From an uncultured Paracoccaceae bacterium (lineage in GTDB: Bacteria; Pseudomonadota; Alphaproteobacteria; Rhodobacterales; Rhodobacteraceae): 35,019 bases of DNA. This document shows positions 23,797-31,874 of this stretch, in pieces. Below the pieces are notes generated by a model. The model ran no database searches. It saw only the letters and a program-made list of their open reading frames with translations, and was not told the origin of the DNA. Both the position numbers and the translations under genes were made by a program. The first letter of the stretch is position 1. Every line of letters begins with the position of its first letter. The stretch covers positions 1 through 35,019 of the forward strand of contig CANMUM010000019.1 of the NCBI GenBank assembly GCA_947501025.1. The letters run 5' to 3'.

Positions 23797-24599
23797 GGCA
23801 TTGTCAGAGCGACTTGACGTATCTTATATTTGGCCCTAGCTTTTCCAAATGACGCACCAAAACCCACTCAAATATTTCAATTCATCGCCAGAGATTATCA
23901 GGTTGGCGGTACTTTATTATACCAAATATCCGCTGAGTTTTAGGCAAGTTGAAGATATTTTGTCGGAACGCGGAATTGATATTTGCCACGAGACGAGACG
24001 GTTTTGGGTCAATCGATTTGGCCCAGAATTTGCGCGTGAAATTAGAAAGAAACGAGTTGAATTCTATTCGAATTGGCAGTGGCACCTCGACGAAGTATTC
24101 GTAAAAATCAACGGTGAGCGATACTACCTTTGGCGGGCGGTTGACCATGAAGGTGAGGTGCTGGAATGTTTTGTTACCAAACGACGAAATAAGCGTTCGG
24201 CCCTTAAATTTATAATGAAAACAATGAGAAAGCATGGTCTGCCACACGTAATTACAACGGATAAATGTCCATCATATCGCGCTGCATTCAAGGAAGTTGG
24301 TATTGAAGACCGCCAGCTTTGCGGCGGCAGGTCGAACAACAGATGCGAGAATTCACATCTCCCATTTCGAAGGCGGGAGAGGGCGATGCAGAAGTTTAGA
24401 AGCCCTGCAATGCTCCAGAAACTCACCAGTGTTCACGCTCAGATTTATAACCATTTCAATCACGAAAGACATCTCGAAAATAGACAATCTTATAAACAAA
24501 AACGCGCAACTGCTTTAGCTGAGTGGTTTCAACTTTGCGCTTAAACCAAACTCGCTTGCGTGCAATTTAGAGACCAGTCAGAATTGGTCTCACAGTACC
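23797..24599 (+). mobile_element. Full-length IS6-family element with an intact transposase (copy K)
   Basis: The left TIR GGCATTGTCAGAGC starts at 23797 and the right TIR GGTCTCACAGTACC ends at 24599, giving 803 bp. No matching 8-bp flanks are visible (GTCAGAGT versus ATCAAAAA). It is the only copy here with an uninterrupted frame and all catalytic residues. Confidence 0.92.
23849..24544 (+). CDS. IS6-family DDE transposase (intact, copy K)
   Basis: 231 residues, ATG at 23849. The N-terminal helix-turn-helix region (about 15-55) includes PLSFRQVEDILSERGIDICH. The catalytic triad is Asp81 (WHLDEVFVKINGE), Asp138 (ITTDKCPSYR) and Glu167 (NNRCENSHLPF), with the downstream basic RRRERAMQKF. The Asp-Glu spacing is 28 residues, shorter than the 34 typical of IS26, as in the NNRAENSH subgroup. 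It could mobilise the defective copies in trans because their ends are similar. One odd residue is Arg in HETRRFWV, where the other copies have Ile or Val. Confidence 0.95.
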   Translation: MTHQNPLKYFNSSPEIIRLAVLYYTKYPLSFRQVEDILSERGIDICHETRRFWVNRFGPEFAREIRKKRVEFYSNWQWHLDEVFVKINGERYYLWRAVDHEGEVLECFVTKRRNKRSALKFIMKTMRKHGLPHVITTDKCPSYRAAFKEVGIEDRQLCGGRSNNRCENSHLPFRRRERAMQKFRSPAMLQKLTSVHAQIYNHFNHERHLENRQSYKQKRATALAEWFQLCA

Positions 24600-24656
24600 A
24601 TCAAAAACGGCCGTTTGTGGAGCGGTTTTTCAAAAAACTAAAATATAAGAATATGT

Positions 24657-24798
24657 CTACTGTTTAATTAGCGATTTAAATGGCGCGAATAAACGCATTT
24701 GATCATCTGGATCTCGTCTAAATCCATGATGTTGATAAAAGCTCGCAGCGGTTTCATCCTTGGCATCAACAACAAACATCGCAGCTGCTATTGGGCTG
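24657..24798 (-). pseudogene. 3' fragment of a GNAT acetyltransferase gene
   Basis: On the minus strand one frame encodes NSPIAAAMFVVDAKDETAAS, then FYQHHGFRRDPDDQMRLFAP and FKSLIKQ with a TAG at 24657-24659. This matches the C-terminal end of TacT-like toxin GNATs (DAKDE.A..FY...GF....D...LF). The 5' part of the gene is absent. It is fused, out of frame, to an AraC-type gene, so the junction near 24798 is a rearrangement scar. Confidence 0.7.
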
Positions 24799-25308
24799 TT
24801 CGTTAGTGTGTGTAGGAAGTATCACACCTTGTTCTCGTAACCAGATAAGAGGTTCGAGTAATCGGCGCTCGCGAATAGACTCGGGTAGATTATGATTGCT
24901 AACAGTGGCTTTGGTCAGTTCTAGAATATCATTTGGCCGATAAGGATCATCGCGCAGAATTTGAATATCGGCTATAGCTTTAGGAGTGTGGGACCGAGTA
25001 AAAACCTGACCGACTAAGTCGTGAGCAAAGCTAACCCCAACCGCACGATAGTCTTCATTTAATACAGGTCGGTTTTCCATTGTCACCATTGTGCCCGATG
25101 GAAAAATCATTAGATCACCTTCTTGTCCGACGATCTCACCTTGGACCGCTATAAGGACGCGCTTACTCCCTTTTTGAATAAAAAATAGCGCGGTATTACG
25201 AAAATAAAGGTCAATAAACTTTGCGTTCGTAGCTTGTGAAATTGGAAAAATAGAGATCGAATTTGTTTCGGAATAAGCCAGTTTATGATTCGTGTCTAAA
25301 TCGCTCAT
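24766..25308 (-). pseudogene. AraC-type regulator lacking its DNA-binding domain
   Basis: The start at ATG 25308 (MSDLDTNHKL) is preferred; a GTG at 25326 is possible. About 170 residues form a cupin-like sensor domain, with FIDLYFRNTALFFIQKGSKR, GDLMIFPSGTMVTMENRP and YRAVGVSFAHDLV, then a helical linker ending LLEPLIWLREQGVILPTH. This is the typical N-terminal half of AraC-family regulators of about 250-280 residues. The two helix-turn-helix motifs that should follow are missing. After HTNEQ the frame runs into the out-of-frame GNAT fragment and stops at 24766. The protein could not bind DNA on its own. Confidence 0.75.
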
Positions 25309-25344
25309 GTGTATTCTATATATCACATTTGTAAAACAAAAAAT

Positions 25345-25372
25345 AGCAACGCTTGAGCCGAGTTGCTTTTTT
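25345..25372 (+). terminator. Possible rho-independent terminator
   Basis: AGCAAC/GTTGCT form a 6-bp stem (25345-25350, 25362-25367) with an 11-base loop, followed by a run of six T. The stem is weak and no plus-strand gene ends nearby, so it may be fortuitous. Confidence 0.25.
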
Positions 25373-25484
25373 ATTTCGAAACCAAATCCTCGCGATACGC
25401 ATACGCACGGTACTGAGAGCTTTTTGTAGAAAATCGCACAAAAACAGCGGCAGAGTTAAGTTGGAATGTCATTTGAGTTAAAAT

Positions 25485-25517
25485 AAGCGACACTTGAGGT
25501 AAACTCTAGTGTCGCTT
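25485..25517. other. Perfect 9-bp inverted repeat in an otherwise empty intergenic region
   Basis: AAGCGACAC and GTGTCGCTT pair perfectly around a 15-base loop that can extend the stem through GAG/CTC. It lies between the AraC remnant and the end of the T6SS operon. No T-run follows on either strand. It could be a bidirectional terminator or a processing hairpin. Nothing else was recognised in 25327-25654. Confidence 0.4.
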
Positions 25518-25654
25518 TATAATAGTGTCAAATGTCACGGAACATTGCCATTCAGTTGATAGAAGACAAATTAAATCCCAGAAGAGATTTTATGTTAAAT
25601 GAATTGAGAGCTCAAAAACGACATCCGTAGCAATCTGAAAAACCGCGCTAACTA

Positions 25655-26269
25655 TTATCTTTCCGCAGCCGTTTCAACTTTCTTCTGCCACTCGATTTTA
25701 AGTGGTTCTTGTTCTTGTGACAGCAGTGTTCCGTAATCGGAAAGCAGAAAATTAGCGATCATCGGGTGGGCGCTTGCGAGTGCATTGTTTGGAATATCGA
25801 GCGCAACTGGCTCACGCCGCGCGGCCATCACTATTGCAACGGAGAGCATATCACTTTCCACAGCAATGACGGTCTCACGCAAGCTATCGCTCTCAGGCAA
25901 AATCGCAGGGTTGACCATCCTTGCAGGACGGCGCATTTCGGGTGTTGGGTTGATTTTTAATCCCGTTTCTTTCCATGCGGCCACAACCTCACTGAATGTT
26001 ACACCCTCGCACCAAGACAGACCAACCGCGCCGTATACGGTCCAACCAACCGCCTCACACATCGCCGACCATTTGGCGGCGGGGAAGGTAGATAAAACCC
26101 TAAGAATGGCACCATCATTCTCTTGAATACTTGCTCTTTGAGTTATTGTATCTGCCGAAAATCCCGCTCGCAACCATAGCTCCGCATTGGTATGCAAAGA
26201 TGTCCAAATCGTTGGGGCAAACATTCCCTCTGCGATCTCATTTGCGCCTGAATATGGATATTCTGTCAT
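25655..26269 (-). CDS. T6SS-associated protein of unnamed family, paralogue of 31874-32515
   Basis: A 204-residue protein, last gene of the T6SS accessory operon. It overlaps the upstream lipoprotein gene by 4 bp (ATGA). It shares blocks with the gene at 31874-32515: CEAVGWTVYGAVGLSWCEG, RRPARMVNPAILPESDSL and the C-terminal PIAL-type helices (SAHPMIANFL). There is no signal peptide or membrane segment. The family is not recognised. Its repetition at the end of each vgrG/PAAR module points to an accessory role in effector loading or stability, but this is inference. Confidence 0.65.
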   Translation of the reverse strand: MTEYPYSGANEIAEGMFAPTIWTSLHTNAELWLRAGFSADTITQRASIQENDGAILRVLSTFPAAKWSAMCEAVGWTVYGAVGLSWCEGVTFSEVVAAWKETGLKINPTPEMRRPARMVNPAILPESDSLRETVIAVESDMLSVAIVMAARREPVALDIPNNALASAHPMIANFLLSDYGTLLSQEQEPLKIEWQKKVETAAER

Positions 26270-26868
26270 TTTATTCTCACGTGATTATAGCGAAAACCTT
26301 GTCCAATTCGGTTTCCGTCGACATCTACAGGGTGTTGGTAAAATGTAGCTTTGAGTTCAGGAAGATAACCAAATTTCTGCCAAGTTCTCGGCGTGCCGCT
26401 TCTATTATCCGCCAAGATGCCCTCAACAATATCATATTCACATGAGCCGAGTTTGACTTTAGAGATAGATTTAAACTCATATGTTTGCGTACCGCCACTA
26501 CCACAATAATCCCTTTGGCAAGGTGAATAATTGATCGAAAAGGAGCCTCCAACCTCAACAGAGAAAACATCTTCAACAGATTCATAATATTGATTTGAGT
26601 ATTCTGCGTTAGGCGAACTCAATACCTTCATATCTTCAAATACCAGTCCTTTATAGTAAATCGCAATTTTTCCAACACTTACATTGGGGCTGCGATCAGT
26701 GACTTTAATGCGGTCATTTGCAATTTCTATGAATTCTGCCACATATAGATCGTCTTGTGAAAAAATAACCCCATCGGTGAGGTCATCCGACGTAGGACAC
26801 AATTCGTTTGCGGATGTACATGATAATAACGTGAAAGTGACTAGAGCTGAAATCAACGTGAGCTTCAT
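26266..26868 (-). CDS. Putative lipoprotein in the T6SS operon
   Basis: 200 residues starting MKLTLISALVTFTLLSCTSA. LLSC with Cys17 is a lipobox, so a lipid-anchored periplasmic protein is expected. The mature part is rich in beta-prone sequence and has paired cysteines (SPCQRDYCGSGG; GSCEYDI). The family is not recognised. The start overlaps the stop of the preceding unknown gene as TGATG, so the two are coupled. An exported lipoprotein directly behind a candidate effector is a common arrangement for T6SS immunity proteins, but function here is unproven. Confidence 0.6.
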   Translation of the reverse strand: MKLTLISALVTFTLLSCTSANELCPTSDDLTDGVIFSQDDLYVAEFIEIANDRIKVTDRSPNVSVGKIAIYYKGLVFEDMKVLSSPNAEYSNQYYESVEDVFSVEVGGSFSINYSPCQRDYCGSGGTQTYEFKSISKVKLGSCEYDIVEGILADNRSGTPRTWQKFGYLPELKATFYQHPVDVDGNRIGQGFRYNHVRIK

Positions 26869-27749
26869 CAGTATTTCACCGTTAAATTTGGGGCATAGCT
26901 GGGGTTTTGCTCATGTGGTTCAACGTCCATGAAATTATGCCCTGTTTCAAACCAATCACCATAGGAGAATTTTTCTAGAATCGCTGACAATTTTGGTGGC
27001 GCAGGTGCATAATCATAAGTTCCCAAGTCTATGCTTGTATCATCGAGAACCCCTCCATAATAACGACACTGCCAACCACGTTCATCGCCCTGCCCTTGCA
27101 AAAGGCGAAATGTCATATATTCGGGTACGCGCTCGCCCATGATACCAGCATCACCATGATATTGTGGGGCTGTGAACCAGTGGTCTGGCCCCCAAATGCG
27201 GCGTGTATGATCTTCATAGCGAGCCGTTGACGTGCGCAAAGTACGGTTCATGTCGGCGATCACTAGATTTGTATAGCCTTTTTCTAAATAGTGACGCCAA
27301 GTTGATGCTTGAGAATACGGAATGGTACCGTCACTTTCGTATTCCTGAATAAAAATCCACAGACTTTGGCCGTCAACATTTGTATCAATTGTATCCCAGA
27401 TCTCTGTCGGGTGTGAGCTTGGGCATTTGTTGCACGCATTGCGCTCCACGTGTGCCCGTCCGAACGGATCAATATCATCGCTTTCTTCAACCTCTTCACA
27501 AACTTTATCCTCAGCACATGTTCCTGTAGGGCAATCAAAGGGAGGAAGTTGATTGTCTGCAGGATTTCGCGGGCGATCACCAGTTAGACCCGTTCCAGTA
27601 TTCTGATCGTGTAAACCTGCCAAATAGTTTTGGACGTAATCAGTCTCGCCATGGCCGAGCATTTTGCGCAAATCATCGGTCTCAGCCGAGCTAATCAACC
27701 CAGAATGCTCGTATAGTTCAATCTGATTTAAAAAACTTCGATCGCTCAT
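26868..27749 (-). CDS. Unknown T6SS-operon protein, candidate effector
   Basis: 293 residues with no signal peptide. The N-terminal 60 are acidic/helical (LYEHSGLISSAETDDLRKML). A Cys-rich, Pro/Asp-rich stretch follows (FDCPTGTCAEDKVCEE and ERNACNKCPSSHP, about 72-109). The C-terminal part is rich in Trp, Tyr and His, including HTRRIWGPDHWFTAPQYHGD and GDERGWQCRYYGG. No known toxin family was recognised. It starts 4 bp inside the DUF4123 adaptor gene and is followed by a lipoprotein. DUF4123 proteins load the effector encoded next to them, so this is the most likely cargo of that adaptor. Its target and chemistry are unknown. Confidence 0.55.
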   Translation of the reverse strand: MSDRSFLNQIELYEHSGLISSAETDDLRKMLGHGETDYVQNYLAGLHDQNTGTGLTGDRPRNPADNQLPPFDCPTGTCAEDKVCEEVEESDDIDPFGRAHVERNACNKCPSSHPTEIWDTIDTNVDGQSLWIFIQEYESDGTIPYSQASTWRHYLEKGYTNLVIADMNRTLRTSTARYEDHTRRIWGPDHWFTAPQYHGDAGIMGERVPEYMTFRLLQGQGDERGWQCRYYGGVLDDTSIDLGTYDYAPAPPKLSAILEKFSYGDWFETGHNFMDVEPHEQNPSYAPNLTVKY

Positions 27750-28759
27750 TTTTCGGCCTGCATTTCAATATAATCTTTATCTGCATTGCGTATCTTGATC
27801 CATGCTTCTGGCCAATTTGGGTCTGAGTATTGAAACATTCGAAAGTCCCAAAGATTTCTACCTTTTCCATACATCCCATGCCTACTATGCGACGCCAGTG
27901 CATTCCACCATCCACGACCTTGTGGATCATTGGTAATGGCATTCATTATCCAATCCGTTTTAAACAAACGTGAGTTTGTCAAATAGACAATCGCAACTGT
28001 TACAATCGCGACTGGTGGCCGCTCATCAAATTGTTGCGAAAATTCAATGGCTTGGGTTAAGATATCATTTAATTCATCGTTGGTTTTATCATGCGCTTTT
28101 TCCCACCAAACATAACGCAAATAATCAACTGCATGCTTGCGAAATTCCCCTTCTGCGACCGCTGACATTGCTGAATATTCCGCGCCATTTACAACATGAA
28201 GACCACTGGCAACTTTGGGTGCATACTCAGCCGCAGAAGATTGGTGCTTTAGCGTGATTGCTTGTATATCTTGTTCGCTTGGCGCGATGATTTCCTCACT
28301 CTGCCCCCAAAACGCAACTGCTGCCGCTACCCCTAGGGTTCCTACAAAAGCCGCCATAATACGTGGGTCGTAAAACCGAAATAATGCCATTTTTCCTTCA
28401 TCTCCCAATTGCACGCTCAACCATTTGCGCCAGTGTCGCCTATATTCATCAATGTCATGGTCATCAATTTGACTAACCATAACATAACCCACATTCTTAT
28501 TTGGCGCTTTTTGAACAATTTTTTTCCATGCGCCAAAATTCGCACGCGCGACTTTCACGATGTAGGGTGCTTCACTTTTAAGACCCATTTCGTCAGGCCC
28601 TGCGAAAAGACTACGAAACTCTAAGCCGCTAGATTTCAAATCATCATAAACACCTTCATAGCCTGCTGCATCAAAAAAGCAAAATAACTTGCCGTTTCGA
28701 AGTGCTGTACGATAACCCGTAAAATTCTTTATGGTTGTTTTTGTAAAAACGTCACTCAC
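27746..28759 (-). CDS. DUF4123 T6SS effector adaptor with C-terminal extension
   Basis: 337 residues. The N-terminal 130 form a DUF4123 domain: LFCFFDAAGYEGVYDDLKSS, EAPYIVKV, the polar VSQIDDHDIDEYRRHWRKWL block, and FRFYDPRIMAAFV. DUF4123 proteins are chaperones that attach an effector to VgrG or PAAR tips. After it comes a hydrophobic stretch (VGTLGVAAAVAFWG), then about 170 helical residues with RHAVDYLRYVWWEKAH and a Trp-rich end (GRGWWNALASHSRHGMYGKG). The C-terminal part is unassigned. It starts 3 bp after the PAAR gene stop and overlaps the next gene as ATGA, so PAAR, adaptor and candidate effector form one unit. Confidence 0.82.
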   Translation of the reverse strand: MSDVFTKTTIKNFTGYRTALRNGKLFCFFDAAGYEGVYDDLKSSGLEFRSLFAGPDEMGLKSEAPYIVKVARANFGAWKKIVQKAPNKNVGYVMVSQIDDHDIDEYRRHWRKWLSVQLGDEGKMALFRFYDPRIMAAFVGTLGVAAAVAFWGQSEEIIAPSEQDIQAITLKHQSSAAEYAPKVASGLHVVNGAEYSAMSAVAEGEFRKHAVDYLRYVWWEKAHDKTNDELNDILTQAIEFSQQFDERPPVAIVTVAIVYLTNSRLFKTDWIMNAITNDPQGRGWWNALASHSRHGMYGKGRNLWDFRMFQYSDPNWPEAWIKIRNADKDYIEMQAEK

Positions 28760-28762
28760 AAT

Positions 28763-29149
28763 CTATCCTTTGGCAACGAATGCTTGGCCTTTGGCGGCGG
28801 CATTCTTCATACATTTGCGAATGCAGGGACTGGATGAATACACCCCTTTTGGCTTGTCCTGCTCATCAAGAATAACCGTTCCCGATCCGCCAATCATAAC
28901 CCCACCACAATCAATAGCATCTCCAATACGAGCAGCAGGGCGACCATTGATAAATACACTCGGCGAACCACCAGCAATTTTGCGCGGATGAGGTGCTGAA
29001 CCTGGTTTCACATGTGGCGAGACAGCGTCACCCAATCGAGCGGCAGGAAGCCCTTCGACGATTACATTTGACGAACCTTCGATGGCAGGACTCGGCACCC
29101 AAGCGCCGTGCTCTCCACCTAAATCTGATTTGCGGGATATTTGTGGCAT
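28763..29149 (-). CDS. PAAR-like T6SS spike-tip protein
   Basis: 128 residues with the PAAR repeat pattern: GLPAARLGDAVSPHV, GSAPHPRKIAGGSPSVFING, RPAARIGDAIDCGGVMIGGS. The alternating hydrophobic/Gly pattern forms the conical tip that caps VgrG. A short C-terminal tail (SSPCIRKCMKNAAAKGQAFV) carries two cysteines. It precedes the DUF4123 gene by 3 bp, which links it to delivery of the downstream protein. Confidence 0.85.
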   Translation of the reverse strand: MPQISRKSDLGGEHGAWVPSPAIEGSSNVIVEGLPAARLGDAVSPHVKPGSAPHPRKIAGGSPSVFINGRPAARIGDAIDCGGVMIGGSGTVILDEQDKPKGVYSSSPCIRKCMKNAAAKGQAFVAKG

Positions 29150-29203
29150 TGGTAAAATAATTCTCCTAAAATTTAAATGCTCCGTATTAGCGAATTTTGA
29201 TAT

Positions 29204-30112
29204 CTAACCACCGAATGCTTTATTCATGCAGCTTTTATAGTAGTAAGAACCGTAGTAATCGGAGAAATTTTCGAAAACATAAGGCCGGTAGCAAGAAGGG
29301 TTGTAAGGAAGGAGCCCGTTTAATTTTTGCACACACTCATAATTCGGCTGATCGTGTTTTTGGCATATTTCAACCGAAGCAGCTAACACAGGCCGCCCAC
29401 GGGCAAAGGCCAGAAAATCTGTCTCGATATCTCCTCGTTTGCTACAGAACTCAGATACTACCTTGATTTCGTAATAATTCGCATCCATCAGATATCGAGG
29501 ATCGCAGTTCATAGTATTTTCAACAATCCATAACGCATGATCTTTCTTGGGATGCTTCGCAATTGAATCAGCTACTGTAAGCGTGTACGAATGCGAGCTC
29601 TCATTGAAGTCCATATTGCCGTAACGCTCCTCCTTCCGATGTCCCGTTACATTATACAAAGAAGTGAGAGTATCATCGGAAAGTGCTGGATCGATTTGTT
29701 CCGCTATGTTTGTTAAAGTATATCGAAGAGATTCTATACAGCTTTGTTCATCAATTACTGCACTGCCTACTGTTTTCAAAATACGCTCACAATCGCTTTC
29801 AAACGGATATGATAGCGCATTTATAGATGCGGCAACAAATTTAGAATCCCGACTATTCAATAACTTGAACACTGTTTGGCGATAAAAATCAGCATTATCA
29901 TCGCGAAACGCTGGGTCCCATCGTGCAATAAGCAAAAAGTGCTCCAAATTCATATCAGAGTTGTTATTTATTGCATCTTGAAACAAACGTATGTTTTCAG
30001 AAATAGATTCACTAAGATTGATTTCTATCGGGGGTTTTATACTTTCAGAAGTGAACGCCGCACTAACTGGTATCACAAATACAAAAATCAACAAATTACG
30101 CAAATTGTACAT
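29204..30112 (-). CDS. Exported protein in the T6SS operon, candidate immunity protein
   Basis: ATG 30112 (302 residues) is preferred because GAGG lies about 7 bases upstream; a GTG at 30124 is the alternative. A signal peptide (YNLRNLLIFVFVIPVSAAF) indicates a periplasmic protein. The mature part is helical and HEAT-like in feel (SRDSKFVAASINALSYPF), and contains several cysteines (DCERI, QSCIES, MNCDPRY, FCSKRG). The family is not recognised. It follows the split gene 30128-30835 by 15 bp, so it may protect against that gene's product in the periplasm. This is inferred from position only. Confidence 0.55.
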   Translation of the reverse strand: MYNLRNLLIFVFVIPVSAAFTSESIKPPIEINLSESISENIRLFQDAINNNSDMNLEHFLLIARWDPAFRDDNADFYRQTVFKLLNSRDSKFVAASINALSYPFESDCERILKTVGSAVIDEQSCIESLRYTLTNIAEQIDPALSDDTLTSLYNVTGHRKEERYGNMDFNESSHSYTLTVADSIAKHPKKDHALWIVENTMNCDPRYLMDANYYEIKVVSEFCSKRGDIETDFLAFARGRPVLAASVEICQKHDQPNYECVQKLNGLLPYNPSCYRPYVFENFSDYYGSYYYKSCMNKAFGG

Positions 30113-30127
30113 TATCGTCCTCACTTC

Positions 30128-30835
30128 TTATGCTCTTCCAGCATAGCTTGGTTTAAGAATATCGTCAAAATAAGGGTCGGTTGGTGGTAGCGGGATTGGT
30201 ACTGGATATGGATTGACACCATCATCTCGCCCCATAAAGCCAGCGAAAATTGCAAACTTTTCTAAATCACTATCTGGCATACCTCCCTCCATAATAGCTA
30301 CATCGACAATAAATTCACTCACATTCTTAAAAAAAGGCTCAACCGCATCAACGTATTGGGCTATTGAAGATCCGCCTTCAAGTTTAGATAACTGCACCAA
30401 TCTCTTTTTGGTCCGCGCAATGACAATCCCATCGGAAAAATTAAATGCAACGGCCGAGGCTATCATGTCGAAAGCATCAAGGCCTGCGCCAACACCTTTG
30501 ATTGCAGCTCTTCCGCCGCGCACTACACGCGACACCGCACCTAAAACTTTTAAGCTTACTCCATACCTTAATCATAAAGTTACGACAGCTGTCGATCCCC
30601 ACTTCGTCATAAAATTTCTAACGTGAGTTTCAGCAACCGCACCGCCTGAGGTGTTTTGCGCACCAGCACCTTCCATAATATTTACAGCTGCTTCACCAAG
30701 GTCATAGCCATCATCATCCCACTTGGGAAGCATCGATAATTCGGCTCTAGTGTTGATGTTTGCTTGACTGCCCAGCCTCAGAAATATGTATGAAACATCA
30801 TTGTCGATGTTTTTCGGATCACTATAATACGCCAT
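30128..30835 (-). pseudogene. Candidate T6SS effector gene split by one in-frame TGA
   Basis: The frame from ATG 30835 (MAYYSDPKNIDNDVSYIFLR) runs 87 codons to TGA at 30572-30574, then stays open in the same frame through LRYGVSLKVLGAV to the end at 30128 (about 235 codons in all). The downstream part has a Gly/Ala-rich, membrane-like stretch (GGRAAIKGVGAGLDAFDMIA) and a Pro-rich tail. The absence of a good start after the TGA supports one gene with a recent nonsense mutation (TGG or CGA to TGA) over two genes. The start overlaps the vgrG fragment stop as TAATG. The family is not recognised. Confidence 0.6.
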
Positions 30836-31620
30836 TAATTTAACCTAATCGTTGAAGCTTTAGCTTTGATTTCGCCCGAGATATCAATATCCAACTCAGT
30901 ACCTTGAATGGATATTTTTCCATCTTGAAACAATGTAATATTAGAAGCGCCACAACTCAGGCTCAAAATCTCTTCTGAAATTAGTTCTATAGTCTTACCC
31001 GACTCAAGAGAAATTAAATTTCCAGATGACATGTCAATTGCGCTTCCTGCTTGAATCCTTTTAGAACTCCCAACCGTTTCTGCGGATACAAGGCCAGTTG
31101 CCTCGAAGCGATTTTTTGCTACAATTTCAGTTAAATCTCCTGGCCCAGGAAGATAACCATTCAAGCTTAAGGCGAAGCCCTTCATACCCGAAAAACTGGC
31201 CTTAACAACCGAAAGAGCTTTCGACAAAAAAGCTCCTTCATTCTTTGAGCCCACTGACAAAATATAATTTCCAGCAACATTCTCTAACTTATTCGCCTCA
31301 ATTTGACTGATTTTATTAGAGCCGACACTCTGCACGAAATTCTTATCCACCCGCTCAGTATGATTATTATTCACCTTTTCGTTTCGATCCCTCTGCGCAT
31401 GAACATATACTTCCTCCTTCCCTTTTTCGCTTTCGAACTTTATCTCGTTGAAGCCGTCGCCTTTGTGGGTTTTGTCTTTCCAGTAGGAGCGCGTTTTGTT
31501 GTCGGGGAGGTTGTAGGCGTGTTTTTTGGTCGGGTTATAGGCCATGCCCGTGATGATGGGTTGGTCGATATCGCCATCGAGATATTGCACGATCACTTCG
31601 GAGCCGATGCGCGGGATCAC
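30835..31620 (-). pseudogene. vgrG: VgrG C-terminal fragment fused behind a PAAR gene
   Basis: About 260 codons of a VgrG begin abruptly at VIPRIGSEVIVQYLDGDIDQ and continue with KTHKGDGFNEIKFE and the gp5-like beta-helix (HTERVDKNFVQSVGSNKISQ), ending in KASTIRLN. The gp27-like N-terminus and the first half of the OB region are missing. Upstream the DNA is a PAAR gene in another frame, and the junction is at about 31618. An ATG at 31680 would give a 281-residue product with 19 spurious residues. Unless it is translated as a free C-terminal part, it cannot build a spike. The matching region of the vgrG at the right edge is similar, so this looks like a displaced C-terminal cassette. Confidence 0.8.
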
Positions 31621-31874
31621 CCCGCAACCTCTCCAGTCGCAGAGCCGCTCGTGATCACACCTCCACAGCTCGTTTTGCACCCGACATAAGCTACTGGCTT
31701 GCTATCAAGTTCTTGGATGGATGAACCCTCCACAATCGTGCCGCCGCACGCGCACGCATCTCCCATCCTAGCAATGCCCATCCCGTCGAGCGTTTGGGCC
31801 GAACCTGCCACAATCTTGTTTTTGCCATGCTTTGGGCAGTCATGTTCATCACCAATGCGTGCAATTGCGGGCAT
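31617..31874 (-). CDS. PAAR-domain protein
   Basis: 85 residues starting MPAIARIGDEHDCPKHGKNK. ATG 31874 overlaps the upstream stop as TAATG, whereas an ORF start at 31889 would add 5 residues. Typical PAAR elements are ARIGDEHDCPKHG, GMGIARMGDACACGG, and VAYVGCKTSCGGVITSGS, with His and Cys residues placed to bind a metal at the tip. The last residues (ATGEVAG) lie at the join to the vgrG fragment, so the original C-terminus may have been altered. Confidence 0.85.
   Translation of the reverse strand: MPAIARIGDEHDCPKHGKNKIVAGSAQTLDGMGIARMGDACACGGTIVEGSSIQELDSKPVAYVGCKTSCGGVITSGSATGEVAG

Noticed and set aside
30572-30574. Selenocysteine insertion at TGA
   Set aside because: No SECIS-like hairpin was identified after the codon and no selenoprotein family resemblance was seen. 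Nonsense mutation is simpler.
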